From: Actinomycetota bacterium
GTDB lineage: Bacteria > Actinomycetota > Actinomycetes > Mycobacteriales > HKI-0501
Assembly (NCBI GenBank): GCA_030840805.1
Contig: JAVEDU010000096.1
Span: forward strand, 32,433-96,432
Direction: 5' to 3'
Length of the DNA: 64,000 nt
Both the position numbers and the translations under genes were made by a program. The notes beneath the pieces were generated by a model. That model searched no databases. It saw only the letters and a list, made by a program, of their open reading frames with translations, and had not been told where the DNA came from. Position 1 is the first letter of the stretch, and every line of letters starts with the position of its first letter. This document shows positions 28,329 through 37,175 of this stretch, in pieces.

Positions 28329-29150
28329 ATGACGAGTACGCGAATCCCGCCGGCGAGCGCCACCCCAGCCACCGCCGGGCGGGCCGCCATCGCGGCCCGG
28401 ACCCTGCGGACCGACCGCTGGTGGCTGCAGCCCGCCGTCACGTTCGCGGTCCTGTTCGCGTTCGTCGTGTACTCGACGGTCCGGGCCTTCTCGAACGCGG
28501 CGTACTTCGTCCCGGCGTACGACTACATCTCGCCGTTCTACTCCCCGTGCCTCGCGGCGAACTGCGCGGACGGCGCCAGCCACCTGGGCCAGCCGCTGGG
28601 AAACCTGGGGATCATCTCGCCGGCGCTGCTCATCCTGATCGTGCCGCTGGGGTTCCGGCTCACCTGCTACTACTACCGGAAGGCGTACTACCGCGCGTTC
28701 TGGCTGTCGCCGCCCGCCTGCGCCGTTGCCGAGCCGCACGCGAAGTACTCCGGTGAGACCCGGTTCCCGCTGATCCTGCAGAACCTGCACCGGTACTTCT
28801 TCTACCTCGGCCTGGTCCTCAACGTGATCCTGACCTACGACGCGTTCATCGCGTTCAAGGGCAAGGACGGCGGGATCGGCCTCGGGATCGGCACGCTCGT
28901 GCTGCTCGGCAACGCGACGCTGCTGTGGCTGTACAGCCTCTCCTGCCATTCCTGCCGGCACGCGGTCGGCGGCCGGCTGAAGCACTTCAGCGCGCACCCC
29001 GTGCGGTACCGCCTCTGGACCTGGGTGTCCCGGCTGAACGGCCACCACATGAAGTTCGCCTGGGTCTCGCTGATCTGGGTGGCCCTCGCCGACCTCTACG
29101 TGTCGCTGGTCGCGAGCGGGACGCTCACCGACCTCCGCATCGTCAACTGA
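28329..29150 (+). CDS. sdhC: Succinate dehydrogenase membrane subunit (Sdh1 type)
   Basis: A 273-residue membrane subunit with about five helices (PAVTFAVLFAFVVYSTV, GIISPALLILIVPLGF, YFFYLGLVLNVILTY, GIGTLVLLGNATLLWLY, WVSLIWVALADLYVSLV). Conserved histidines include H194-type positions in SLSCHSCRHAVGG and NGHHMKF, candidates for heme or quinone contact. It belongs to the actinobacterial single-subunit Sdh1 class (Rv0249c-like), which passes electrons to menaquinone, rather than the two-subunit SdhC/SdhD pair. The flavoprotein and iron-sulfur genes follow immediately. Confidence 0.9.
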   Translation: MTSTRIPPASATPATAGRAAIAARTLRTDRWWLQPAVTFAVLFAFVVYSTVRAFSNAAYFVPAYDYISPFYSPCLAANCADGASHLGQPLGNLGIISPALLILIVPLGFRLTCYYYRKAYYRAFWLSPPACAVAEPHAKYSGETRFPLILQNLHRYFFYLGLVLNVILTYDAFIAFKGKDGGIGLGIGTLVLLGNATLLWLYSLSCHSCRHAVGGRLKHFSAHPVRYRLWTWVSRLNGHHMKFAWVSLIWVALADLYVSLVASGTLTDLRIVN

Positions 29151-29167
29151 GAGCCGGGGTGTCCCCA

Positions 29168-31015
29168 GTGGAACGACACGAGTTCGACGTGGTCGTGATC
29201 GGCGCGGGCGGGGCCGGTCTACGGGCCGCAATCGCCGCACGCGAGGCCGGCAAGCGCGTCGCGATCATCTGCAAGTCCCTGTTCGGCAAGGCCCACACGG
29301 TGATGGCCGAGGGCGGCGCCGCGGCCGCGATGGGCAACGTGAACTCCGCCGACAACTGGCAGGTCCACTTCCGGGACACCATGCGCGGCGGCAAGTTCCT
29401 GAACAACTGGCGGATGGCCGAGCTGCACGCCAAGGAGGCACCGGACCGGGTCTGGGAGCTGGAGACCTACGGCGCGCTGTTCGACCGCACCCCGGACGGC
29501 AGGATCAGTCAGCGGAACTTCGGCGGCCACGAGTACCCGCGGCTCGCCCATGTCGGCGACCGCACCGGCCTGGAGCTGATCCGCACGCTCCAGCAGAAGA
29601 TCGTCTCGCTGCAACAGGACGACGGCGACGACGAGAACCTGAAGGTCTTCGCCGAGGTCACGGTCACCCGGCTGCTCAAGGACGGGGACCGGATCGCGGG
29701 CGCCTTCGGGTACCGGCGGCAGACCGGCGAGTTCCTGGTGTTCGACGCGCCCGCGGTCGTGCTGGCCACCGGCGGGATCGGCAAGTCCTACAAGGTCACC
29801 AGCAACTCGTGGGAGTACACCGGCGACGGGCACGCGCTGGCGTTGGCCGCCGGGGCGACGCTGCTGAACATGGAGTTCGTCCAGTTCCACCCGACCGGCA
29901 TGGTCTGGCCGCCGAGCGTGAAGGGCATCCTCGTCACCGAGTCCGTCCGGGGCGACGGCGGCGTGCTCCGGAACACCGAGGGCAAGCGGTTCATGTTCGA
30001 GTACATCCCGGACGTGTTCAAGGACAAGTACGCGACCAGCGAGGAGGAGGGCGACCGCTGGTACGACGACCAGGCGAACAACCGCCGCCCGCCCGAGCTG
30101 CTGCCCCGTGACGAGGTGGCCCGTGCCATCAACTCCGAGGTGAAGGCCGGCCGCGGCACCCCGCACGGCGGCGTGTTCCTGGACGTGTCGACCCGGCTGC
30201 CCGCCGCCGAGATCACCCGGCGGCTGCCGTCGATGTACCACCAGTTCAAGGAACTGGCCGATGTGGACATCACCGCCGAGCCGATGGAGGTCGGCCCGAC
30301 CGCCCATTACGTGATGGGCGGTGTAGAGGTCGACCCGGACACCGCGGCGGCGACGGTGCCGGGACTCTTCGCGGCGGGGGAGGTGTCCGGCGGGATGCAC
30401 GGCTCGAACCGGCTCGGCGGGAACTCGCTGTCCGACCTGCTCGTGTTCGGGCGCCGGGCCGGGCTGGGCGCGGCGTCCTATCTGGACTCGCTGGCCGCCC
30501 GACCGGTCGTGGCAGAGGCCGACGTGGCGGAGGCGACCACGGCCGCGCTGGCCCCGTTCGACCGGGCGGCCGGCGAGAACCCGTTCGCGCTCCAGGGCGA
30601 GCTGCAGCAGACGATGCACGACCTCGTCGGCATCATCCGCACCGCGGAGGAGATGGAACAGGCCCTGGACCGGCTGACGGACCTGCGCAAACGCGCCGCG
30701 GCGGCGGGTGCCGGCGGCGGCAGGGTCTTCAACCCCGGCTGGCACGTCGCGCTCGACCTGGTGAACCTCCTGCTGATCTCCGAGTGCATCGCCCGGTCCG
30801 CGCTGGAACGGCAGGAGAGCCGCGGCGGCCACACCCGGGACGACTTCCCCGCGATGAGCGCCGAGTGGCGGCAGGAGAACCTCATCTGCGCGCTCCCGGC
30901 TCCCGGCACCGAGGTGCAGCTCCGCCGGCAGCCGCTGCCGGCGATGCCGCGCGAGCTCCTCGACCTGTTCGACCGCGACGAACTCGCGAAGTACATGACC
31001 GACGAGGAGCTGTAA
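29168..31015 (+). CDS. sdhA: Succinate dehydrogenase flavoprotein subunit
   Basis: A 615-residue flavoprotein that oxidises succinate to fumarate in the tricarboxylic acid cycle. It has the FAD dinucleotide site VVVIGAGGAGLRAA at the N-terminus and the FAD-linkage region KAHTVMAEGGAAAAMGN, which has the covalent-His pattern (H-T-x-x-A-x-GG). Substrate residues lie in QFHPTGM and in GSNRLGGNSLSDLLVFGRRAG. The GTG at 29168 is preferred because GGGG is 8 nt upstream; another GTG is three codons earlier. It ends in TAATG, overlapping the sdhB start by one base. Confidence 0.95.
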   Translation: MERHEFDVVVIGAGGAGLRAAIAAREAGKRVAIICKSLFGKAHTVMAEGGAAAAMGNVNSADNWQVHFRDTMRGGKFLNNWRMAELHAKEAPDRVWELETYGALFDRTPDGRISQRNFGGHEYPRLAHVGDRTGLELIRTLQQKIVSLQQDDGDDENLKVFAEVTVTRLLKDGDRIAGAFGYRRQTGEFLVFDAPAVVLATGGIGKSYKVTSNSWEYTGDGHALALAAGATLLNMEFVQFHPTGMVWPPSVKGILVTESVRGDGGVLRNTEGKRFMFEYIPDVFKDKYATSEEEGDRWYDDQANNRRPPELLPRDEVARAINSEVKAGRGTPHGGVFLDVSTRLPAAEITRRLPSMYHQFKELADVDITAEPMEVGPTAHYVMGGVEVDPDTAAATVPGLFAAGEVSGGMHGSNRLGGNSLSDLLVFGRRAGLGAASYLDSLAARPVVAEADVAEATTAALAPFDRAAGENPFALQGELQQTMHDLVGIIRTAEEMEQALDRLTDLRKRAAAAGAGGGRVFNPGWHVALDLVNLLLISECIARSALERQESRGGHTRDDFPAMSAEWRQENLICALPAPGTEVQLRRQPLPAMPRELLDLFDRDELAKYMTDEEL

Positions 31016-31767
31016 TGGGGTACCAGGCGAGGTTCCGGGTCTGGCGCGGCGACGACACCGGGGGCGACCTGGCCGACTTCACCGTCGAGGTCAACGAGGG
31101 CGAGGTGGTCCTGGACATCGTCCACCGCATCCAGGCCACCCAGGCGCCCGACCTCGCCGTGCGGTGGAACTGCAAGGCCGGCAAGTGCGGCTCGTGCAGC
31201 GCCGAGATCAACGGCCGGCCGCGACTGCTGTGCATGACGCGGATGAGCACGTTCGGCGAGTCCGAGGTCGTCACGGTGACGCCGCTGCGGACGTTCCCGG
31301 TCGTCCGGGACCTCGTCACCGACGTGTCGTTCAACTACGTCAAGGCGCGGGAGATGCCGGCGTTCGCCCCACCGCCCGGCCTGGCGCCCGGCGAGTACCG
31401 GATGCAGCAGGTCGACGTCGAGCGCTCGCAGGAGTTCCGCAAGTGCATCGAGTGCTTCCTGTGCCAGAACACCTGCCACGTGGTGCGGGACCACGAGGAG
31501 AACAAGGAGGAGTTCGCCGGGCCGCGGTACTTCATCCGCGCGGCCGAGCTGGACATGCACCCGCTCGACGCGCGGGACGACCGGCGGGAGTACGCGCAGG
31601 CCGAGCAGGGGCTCGGGTTGTGCAACATCACCAAGTGCTGCACCGAGGTCTGTCCGGAGCACATCAAGATCACCGACAACGCGATCATCCCGATGAAGGA
31701 GCGCGTGGTCGACCGCCGCTATGACCCGCTGGTGTGGCTGGGCAACAAGATCGGCCGCCGCGGCTGA
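31015..31767 (+). CDS. sdhB: Succinate dehydrogenase iron-sulfur subunit
   Basis: A 250-residue electron-transfer subunit. The plant-type 2Fe-2S site is CKAGKCGSC with a distal Cys in RLLCM. The C-terminal 4Fe-4S and 3Fe-4S clusters are held by CIECFLCQNTC and CNITKCCTEVCPEH. It carries electrons from SdhA to the membrane subunit and menaquinone. Start and stop overlap (TAATG) couple it to sdhA. The operon ends at a family palindrome 8 bp past the stop codon. Confidence 0.95.
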   Translation: MGYQARFRVWRGDDTGGDLADFTVEVNEGEVVLDIVHRIQATQAPDLAVRWNCKAGKCGSCSAEINGRPRLLCMTRMSTFGESEVVTVTPLRTFPVVRDLVTDVSFNYVKAREMPAFAPPPGLAPGEYRMQQVDVERSQEFRKCIECFLCQNTCHVVRDHEENKEEFAGPRYFIRAAELDMHPLDARDDRREYAQAEQGLGLCNITKCCTEVCPEHIKITDNAIIPMKERVVDRRYDPLVWLGNKIGRRG

Positions 31768-31774
31768 GTTCCAC

Positions 31775-31833
31775 CCCGTGATCACCACCGGTATTTCGTC
31801 GCCAGGACACGAAGAACCGGTGGTGATCACGGG
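31775..31833. terminator. Palindrome between sdhB and the SRPBCC gene (family member 3)
   Basis: CCCGTGATCACCACCGGT (31775-31792) is exactly inverted at 31816-31833 around a 23-nt loop that itself contains TTCGT/ACGAA. It separates convergent genes, and the TGA of the minus-strand SRPBCC gene (31829-31827) lies within the right arm, as with dapC at member 1. Confidence 0.8.
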
Positions 31834-32291
31834 AGGGCGAGCACCTCGGCGCGCCGCTTGAGGTGGGCGTTGCGGGCCGTGAGGATCCCCAGCAGGTGGC
31901 GCCGCAGCACCAGCGCGTCCACCGCCACCCCGACCGGTCCCAGCGGGCTCCGCCACTCGACCACGTCGGTCACCAGCGTGCCGCCGCCCGTCGCCGCGAA
32001 CAGGTGCGTGTGCCGGAGCGACCGGAACGCCCCCCGTACCTGCTCGTCGACGAACCGCTCCGGCCGCCGCAGCTCCACCACCCGCGCCGTCAGCGCCATC
32101 GGCAGGCCGAAGTGCCGGGCCCGGAAGCAGACCAGGTCGCCCTCCTCCAGCCGGCCCGAGGTTCGGCCGGGAGGGACGGCCCGTTCCGCGGTGTGCGCCA
32201 GGGCGGCGGTGTGCTCGCCGACGTCCCGGGCGAGGTCGAACACCAGCTCGACCGGAGCGTGCACCACGGTCGTCACCCGGAGCACGGTCAC
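31827..32291 (-). CDS. SRPBCC family protein
   Basis: A 154-residue START-like protein (TTVVHAPVELVFDLARDVGEH at the N-terminus, then FVDEQVRGAFRSLRHTHLF, ending with the long helix LVLRRHLLGILTARNAHLKRR). This form, cyclase/dehydrase-like with a D/E-H-T-H-xF core, is common in actinobacteria and of unknown ligand. The GTG start overlaps the stop of the upstream Nudix gene by 4 bp (GTGA), so the two form one operon. Confidence 0.83.
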   Translation of the reverse strand: MTVLRVTTVVHAPVELVFDLARDVGEHTAALAHTAERAVPPGRTSGRLEEGDLVCFRARHFGLPMALTARVVELRRPERFVDEQVRGAFRSLRHTHLFAATGGGTLVTDVVEWRSPLGPVGVAVDALVLRRHLLGILTARNAHLKRRAEVLALP

Positions 32292-32686
32292 CGGAGCACC
32301 TGCCGAAGCTCCTCGACCAGCGGGCGGTCCGCCGGGAGCCACGGGACGTCGTCCAGCTCGGCCTCGGTGAGCCACCGCAGCGACCGGTGCTCGACGGCAC
32401 GGGGCGTACCGCCGGTGATCCGGCCGGTCCAGACCCGGAGCACGGCCGTGCCGTTCGGCAGCGAGATGTCGTCGCCGAGCCGCTCGCCGGGCTCGACGGC
32501 CACGTCGAGCTCCTCCGCGCATTCGCGGACCAGGGCCGCCAGATCGGTCTCGCCGTCCTCGACCTTGCCGCCGGGGAACTCCCACATACCGGCCAGGTGC
32601 GCAGGTTCCGCCCGTTCGGCGGCGAGAACCCGACCCGACCCGTCCAGCAAGGCCACCCCGACGACGCGCACAGGTCCCACTCTCAC
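32288..32686 (-). CDS. Nudix hydrolase, MutT-like
   Basis: A 132-residue single Nudix domain. The Nudix box runs GGKVEDGETDLAALVRECAEEL at about residues 39-60, with the RE..EE metal ligands intact and Asp in place of the final Gly. The WEFPGGK entry and PGE...WLTEAEL exit resemble MutT 8-oxo-dGTPases that cleanse the nucleotide pool. The start is uncertain among GTG codons at the N-terminus; AGGGTGG is a few bases before the GTG at 32686. It is coupled to the SRPBCC gene downstream. Confidence 0.88.
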   Translation of the reverse strand: MRVGPVRVVGVALLDGSGRVLAAERAEPAHLAGMWEFPGGKVEDGETDLAALVRECAEELDVAVEPGERLGDDISLPNGTAVLRVWTGRITGGTPRAVEHRSLRWLTEAELDDVPWLPADRPLVEELRQVLR

Positions 32687-32807
32687 CGCACCACCCTGTC
32701 AGACGCGCCGAAAGCCCCGAGTGGAGGGCGGCGGCGCGGCGGGACACACTCTGTTTCGACCAGCTGCCGCCAGACGGCCACGAGCCCGACGCAGACCCGG
32801 AGGACCG

Positions 32808-33155
32808 ATGCCCACGCTTCTCGACGCCGCACTTGTCGGCGACGCGCTCACCCGCCTCACGGGCTGGCGTGGCGACACTCGCGGGATCAGCCGGACGCTG
32901 TCGCTGACGGACGCGCAGTACGGCGACTTCCTCGAGCGCGTGAAGGTCACCAGCGACGCGATGAACCACCACGCGGACATCGCCCGCACCGGCGACGAGG
33001 TGGTGATCTCCCTCGTGACGCACAGCGCCGGCGGCGTGACCGAGTACGACATCGCGCTCGCCTCGCGGATCAACGACCTCGCCCGCATCGCGAGGGGCGA
33101 GGCGCAGTCCGCGCTGCCTCCCGAGGCGTACGGCCGCGCGACCGACGCCGGATAG
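32808..33155 (+). CDS. Pterin-4a-carbinolamine dehydratase family protein
   Basis: A 115-residue protein with the PCD/DCoH signature: MNHHADI (about 47-53) holding the catalytic histidines, and SLVTHSAGGVTEYDIALASRIN (about 68-89, quoted in part) with the third His. PCD enzymes dehydrate 4a-hydroxytetrahydrobiopterin to regenerate the cofactor of aromatic-acid hydroxylases; in bacteria without such hydroxylases they may act in molybdopterin or regulatory roles. No hydroxylase is seen nearby. GGAGGA is 4 nt before the ATG at 32808. Confidence 0.87.
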   Translation: MPTLLDAALVGDALTRLTGWRGDTRGISRTLSLTDAQYGDFLERVKVTSDAMNHHADIARTGDEVVISLVTHSAGGVTEYDIALASRINDLARIARGEAQSALPPEAYGRATDAG

Positions 33156-33269
33156 ACCGCCGCGCGGACCGCCCCCGCCGGGGGTAACGTCCGCTTCCGT
33201 CCTGCTCACCCCGCGGCCCGGGCTGCGGGAGGAGGCGCATACCGGCGTCGTTCCGCGTTGGGGGTCACG

Positions 33270-34802
33270 ATGAGTCCGTTCCGCACCAAGACCGTCGAGC
33301 AGTCCATTCGCGACACCGAGGAACCGGCCCACCAGCTGAAGAAGCGGCTCGGGCCGCTCGACCTCACGGTGTTCGGCGTCGGCGTCGTGATCGGCACCGG
33401 GATCTTCGTGCTCACCGGCAAGGCGGCGGGCATGCAGGCCGGCCCGGCAGTGGCGCTCTCCTTCGTCCTCGCCGCTGTCGCATGTGGACTCGCGGCGCTG
33501 TGTTACGCGGAGTTCGCGAGCACGGTGCCGGTCGCGGGCTCGGCGTACACGTTCTCCTACGCCAGCCTCGGCGAGCTCGTCGCCTGGATCATCGGCTGGG
33601 ACCTCATCCTCGAACTGGCCCTCGGCGCCGCCACGGTGGCGGTCGGCTGGTCCAACTACTTCGACGACGTGATGACCGAGCTCGGCATCACGGTGCCCGA
33701 GTCGCTGTACGGGGACGGGCACAACCTCGTCGCCGCCGTGATCGTCCTGATCCTGACCGTGGTGATCTGCCTGGGGATCAAGCTGTCCTCGCAGATCAAC
33801 TTCGTGGTCGTGACGATCAAGGTCGCGGTCGTCCTGCTGGTGATCGTCGTCGGCGCGTTCTACATCAAGACCTCGAACTGGGTGCCGTTCATCCCGCCGC
33901 CCGGCTCGACCGGCGCCGCCGGCCCGGCCGCCGCGCCGTCGCTGCTCCAGGACCTCGGCCTGGCGCCGGGGTCGTTCGGCATCAGCGGGGTGTTCACCGG
34001 TGCGGCGCTGGTGTTCTTCGCGTTCATCGGCTTCGACGTCGTGGCGACCGCCGCCGAGGAGACCAAGAAGCCGCAGCGGGACCTGCCCATCGGGATCTTC
34101 ACGTCGCTGGCGATCTGCGCGACGCTGTACGTCCTCGTGTCGCTGGTCGTGACCGGCATGGTCAAGTACACCGAGGTGGAGGTCGAGGCACCGCTCGCGG
34201 CCGCGTTCCGCTCGGTGGGGCTCCCGGTGATCGCGACGATCATCTCGGTCGGCGCGCTGGCCGGGTTGACCACCGTGATGATGATCCTGCTGCTCGGCCA
34301 GAGCCGGGTGTTCTTCGCGATGAGCCGTGACCGGTTGCTGCCGCCCGTCTTCGCCAAGGTGTCGCGGCGCTTCGGCACCCCGTACCGCACGACGCTCGTC
34401 ACCGGCGTCGTGGTGGCGGCGATCGCGGCGCTCGTGCCGCTGACCGAACTGGCGGAGCTGGTCAACATCGGCACGCTGTTCGCGTTCGTGGTGGTGTCGA
34501 TCGGCGTGATCGTGCTGCGCCGGACGCGGCCGGACCTGCCGCGGGCGTTCCGCTGCCCCGGCGTGCCGTGGGTGCCGATCCTGTCCGTGCTCGCGTCGGT
34601 GTACCTGATGCTGAACCTTCCCGCCGTCACCTGGGAGCGGTTCCTGATCTGGATGGCGATAGGGCTGGTCGTCTACTACCTGTACGGCCGCAAGCACAGC
34701 CGGCTCGCCACCGCCGCGGAGACCGGGTACAACACCGACTCCTACGGCGGCGAGGCGGCCGAGCTCGCGGGGCGCGGCGCCGGGGAGCCCGACCGGCGCT
34801 GA
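33270..34802 (+). CDS. APC-superfamily amino-acid permease
   Basis: A 510-residue transporter of the cationic-amino-acid (CAT/YhdG) type. The N-terminal [20 protein letters not shown] is characteristic. TM1 contains [15 protein letters not shown], the unwound substrate-binding helix, and TM6 contains [16 protein letters not shown]. About 12 helices can be counted, followed by a short polar tail. It imports amino acids by proton symport in relatives; the actual substrate is not evident. The ATG at 33270 follows GGGG by 5 nt. It is followed by a 22-bp tandem repeat and a terminator. Confidence 0.92.
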   Translation: MSPFRTKTVEQSIRDTEEPAHQLKKRLGPLDLTVFGVGVVIGTGIFVLTGKAAGMQAGPAVALSFVLAAVACGLAALCYAEFASTVPVAGSAYTFSYASLGELVAWIIGWDLILELALGAATVAVGWSNYFDDVMTELGITVPESLYGDGHNLVAAVIVLILTVVICLGIKLSSQINFVVVTIKVAVVLLVIVVGAFYIKTSNWVPFIPPPGSTGAAGPAAAPSLLQDLGLAPGSFGISGVFTGAALVFFAFIGFDVVATAAEETKKPQRDLPIGIFTSLAICATLYVLVSLVVTGMVKYTEVEVEAPLAAAFRSVGLPVIATIISVGALAGLTTVMMILLLGQSRVFFAMSRDRLLPPVFAKVSRRFGTPYRTTLVTGVVVAAIAALVPLTELAELVNIGTLFAFVVVSIGVIVLRRTRPDLPRAFRCPGVPWVPILSVLASVYLMLNLPAVTWERFLIWMAIGLVVYYLYGRKHSRLATAAETGYNTDSYGGEAAELAGRGAGEPDRR

Positions 34803-34808
34803 GTCCCG

Positions 34809-34852
34809 CCTGCACCTGAGGACCCCGGCCCCTGCACCTGAGGACCCCGGCC
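34809..34852. repeat. Two exact tandem copies of a 22-bp unit
   Basis: CCTGCACCTGAGGACCCCGGCC occurs at 34809-34830 and again, without a gap, at 34831-34852. The second copy supplies the left arm of the terminator hairpin described next, so the first copy looks like a duplicated half-terminator. Confidence 0.9.
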
Positions 34853-34879
34853 CCGTCGTCTGCGCGACGGACCGGGGTC
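34843..34879 (+). terminator. Terminator after the amino-acid permease gene
   Basis: GACCCCGG (34843-34850) pairs with CCGGGGTC (34872-34879) and the inner CCGTCG (34853-34858) with CGACGG (34865-34870). It is a strong GC stem followed by TTCG. Confidence 0.7.
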
Positions 34880-35223
34880 TTCGCCGTCCGGACCACCCAG
34901 GGGGCCGTCCGGACCGCCCCGGGCCGTCTCGAGCCCCGGCGCCGATGTTCCGTATGTCCGCTATCGGCGTCGGTTGATCGACTTGGTCGAAGTGACCGGT
35001 TTCACCCTCGCCATCCCTTTAGTTGAGAGTTCACTCGGCCGATGAAAACCAGGTCGGCAGCGAACGATTCCCGGGCCTGCCACGCACGCCAGCACCACCG
35101 ACGCGCAGCCATGGTTGAACCTTCACCTTCGGTATGACCCAGCGTCGTCACACAGCTTTGCCAAGCCAGAACTCTGCGACGCAGGTTCCCCGAGCACGCG
35201 CTCCCGTCTCCCAAGGTGAATGC
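34880..35223. other. 344-bp non-coding region upstream of the condensation-domain gene
   Basis: No open frame here has both a ribosome-binding site and credible composition. Two stretches, 34970-35060 and 35110-35170, are noticeably less GC-rich than the surroundings, which suggests promoter and leader DNA for the gene at 35224. GTGA-CCGGTT-TCAC at 34995-35008 is an imperfect dyad that could be an operator. No riboswitch fold was recognised. Confidence 0.5.
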
Positions 35224-36660
35224 ATGAAGCCCATCGCGTTCGAAGACTTCCGGCCCGCCCCCGGTCGTGTCATCGAGTGGACCGTCAGCCCCACCACGGC
35301 CGCCGCGGCCCGGACCGCACCCGTGGACTCCACGCCCCTCTCGTACAACCAGCAGCTCCACCTGATGAGCTATCTGGCGCTCGTCAACGCCGGCCAGCCC
35401 GGCAACCCGTGGATCGGCGTCGCGTTCGAGCTTCCGGGTGCCGTCGACCTGGACGCGCTGGGCCGCGCCTTCACCACCTTCGTGCAGCGGCACGACTCCC
35501 TCCGCAGCGGCTTCCGGCCGACCGCGACGGGCATCGAGCGGTACACCGTCCCCGCCGACGCCATCGCGCTCGACACCACCCCGGTGCGCGACTTCGACGA
35601 CGCGGGCGAGCTGTTCGGCTACCTCACCGAGCGCCTGGCCGCCGGCACGAACCCGTTCGACTGGCCGCCGTACGTCTTCGGCGTGATCACCCGGGAGTCC
35701 GGCTCCACGGTGTACGTGGCGATGGACCACACCACGAGCGACGGCTACTCCCTCGCGCTGGTCGTGAACGACGTGCACGAGCTGTACCTCGCCGAGCGGG
35801 ACGGCCGGGCCCCCGCACTGCCCGAGGTCGGCAGCTTCAACGCCCACGCGGCCCTGGAGATCGAGAAGGGCGAGGGCCTGACCGCGGACGACGCGGTCGT
35901 CGGCCGGTGGCGCGAGTTCATCGGGCGCTGCGGCGGCACGGGCCCGCGGTTCGCGCTGGACCTCGGCGTAGAGGACGGCCGGACGTACGACCAGGACGTG
36001 TACAACACGATGCTGCTGAACGCGGAGGACGCCGAGGCGTTCGACCAGGCGTGCCGAGCGGCCGGTGGCGGGCTGTTCCCGGGCGTGCTCGCCGCCATGG
36101 CGATCGTGGGCCGCGAGATGACCGGACGGGAGCGCTTCCTCTCGGTCACCCCGCTGCACACCCGGTTCAAGCCGGAGTGGCGCTCCTCGATGGGCTGGTT
36201 CATCACCTGCGCGCCGTTGGAGTTCTCCACCTCCGAGGCCAAGGGCTTCACCGACGTGCTGGCGTCGGCGAACTCGGCGCTGCGGCGCACGCTCGGCAAC
36301 GCGAAGTTCCCGGCCTCCAAGATCGTCTCGCTCCTCGGCGATGCGTTCCGGCCCAGCCGGCGGGACATGTTCTCGATGGTGTCGTACATCGACTACCGCA
36401 AGATGCCCGGCGGCCAGCACCACGCCGCGCTCCGGCCGGTGACCCTCGGCCAGACCCTCCAGGCCGACGACGCCCACGTCTGGACCTCCCGGGTGGCCGA
36501 GGGCCTGCACGTGGCCATCCGCTACCCCGTCACCGGCAGCTCGCCGGCGGTGATCGACGAGTACATCGCCCGCATCCGCGAGGTGCTCGGCCGCGTGGCC
36601 GTGGCGGGCGACTACCCGATCATGGGCGCGATGGTGGACGCCTCGGCTCCCGGAGCCTGA
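35224..36660 (+). CDS. Stand-alone condensation-domain acyltransferase
   Basis: A 478-residue protein of the chloramphenicol-acetyltransferase-like condensation fold. The N-terminal half begins PLSYNQQLHLMSYLAL, a typical condensation start. The active-site region is MDHTTSDGYSLAL (about residues 162-174): the HHxxxDG motif with the first His replaced by Asp but the catalytic second His and the DG retained. The C-terminal half carries SSMGWFITCAPLEF, equivalent to the DFGWG-type structural segment. There is no adenylation, carrier or membrane domain, so it resembles PapA-type ester or amide-forming acyltransferases of lipid or natural-product pathways. AAGGTGA precedes the ATG at 35224. Confidence 0.82.
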   Translation: MKPIAFEDFRPAPGRVIEWTVSPTTAAAARTAPVDSTPLSYNQQLHLMSYLALVNAGQPGNPWIGVAFELPGAVDLDALGRAFTTFVQRHDSLRSGFRPTATGIERYTVPADAIALDTTPVRDFDDAGELFGYLTERLAAGTNPFDWPPYVFGVITRESGSTVYVAMDHTTSDGYSLALVVNDVHELYLAERDGRAPALPEVGSFNAHAALEIEKGEGLTADDAVVGRWREFIGRCGGTGPRFALDLGVEDGRTYDQDVYNTMLLNAEDAEAFDQACRAAGGGLFPGVLAAMAIVGREMTGRERFLSVTPLHTRFKPEWRSSMGWFITCAPLEFSTSEAKGFTDVLASANSALRRTLGNAKFPASKIVSLLGDAFRPSRRDMFSMVSYIDYRKMPGGQHHAALRPVTLGQTLQADDAHVWTSRVAEGLHVAIRYPVTGSSPAVIDEYIARIREVLGRVAVAGDYPIMGAMVDASAPGA

Positions 36661-36675
36661 TCGCAGCAGTCCCCC

Positions 36676-36707
36676 GACGGACCCCCGGCGCAGGCCGGGG
36701 GTCCGTC
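36676..36707 (+). terminator. Strong hairpin after the condensation-domain gene
   Basis: GACGGACCCCCGGC (36676-36689) is perfectly complementary to GCCGGGGGTCCGTC (36694-36707) with a 4-nt loop. It should separate the condensation gene from the His-rich/P450 transcription unit. Confidence 0.8.
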
Positions 36708-36836
36708 GCGTTCGGTGTCCGCCACCGGCGACTCATCCCCTCGCCGCGCGGACGGGCATCGCGCGGTGCCGCCGTGCCCCTTGTGGGGCACCGGCCACGG
36801 GCGAACGATGGAGCCGGGTCCGACGAAGGAGTCGAC

Positions 36837-37145
36837 ATGACGGCATCCACGGGAACCGCCCATACCGAACACCCCGGCCACGACCACGCCCACGGCGCCG
36901 ACTGCGGACACGAGTCGTTCACGCACGGCGACCACGTCGACTACGTGCACGACGGGCATGTGCACGCGGAGCACAACGGCCACTGGGACGAGTGCGGCAG
37001 CGCCGAGCACACCGAGCACCCCGACCACGACCACGTCCACGGCGCGGGCTGCGGGCACCAGGCCGTGGAACACGAGGGGCACGTCGACTACGTGCACGAC
37101 GGGCACCGGCACGCCCAGCACAACGGGCACTGGGACGACCACTGA
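36837..37145 (+). CDS. Tandem-duplicated His-rich putative metal-binding protein
   Basis: A 102-residue acidic protein with 27 histidines and 3 cysteines and no hydrophobic segment. It consists of two near-identical repeats of about 45 residues (about 10-52 and 58-102). Each has the order EHP-x-HDH-x-HGA-x-CGH, then HVDYVHDGH and HNGHWD. Single-copy relatives in actinobacteria are often labelled hypothetical or zinc-transporter-like, without evidence of transport. Zinc, nickel or copper storage or chaperoning is the natural inference. AAGGAG stands 5 nt before the ATG. It lies 30 bp upstream of the P450 gene and after a strong terminator. Confidence 0.88.
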   Translation: MTASTGTAHTEHPGHDHAHGADCGHESFTHGDHVDYVHDGHVHAEHNGHWDECGSAEHTEHPDHDHVHGAGCGHQAVEHEGHVDYVHDGHRHAQHNGHWDDH

Positions 37146-37175
37146 ACCGACGGCCGACCGGAAGGTGTGGAAAAC

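Noticed and set aside
31827..34697. A 956-codon minus-strand open frame opposite the amino-acid permease
   Set aside because: Only its last 155 codons are a gene (the SRPBCC protein starting at 32291); the rest is antisense to Nudix, PCD and permease genes and has no domains.
34809..34852. CRISPR-like direct repeats
   Set aside because: Only two copies with no spacer between them; one copy is part of a terminator.
35111..35137. An eight-residue leader peptide frame before the condensation-domain gene
   Set aside because: No ribosome-binding site, no run of one amino acid and no attenuator hairpin were found, so it is probably chance.
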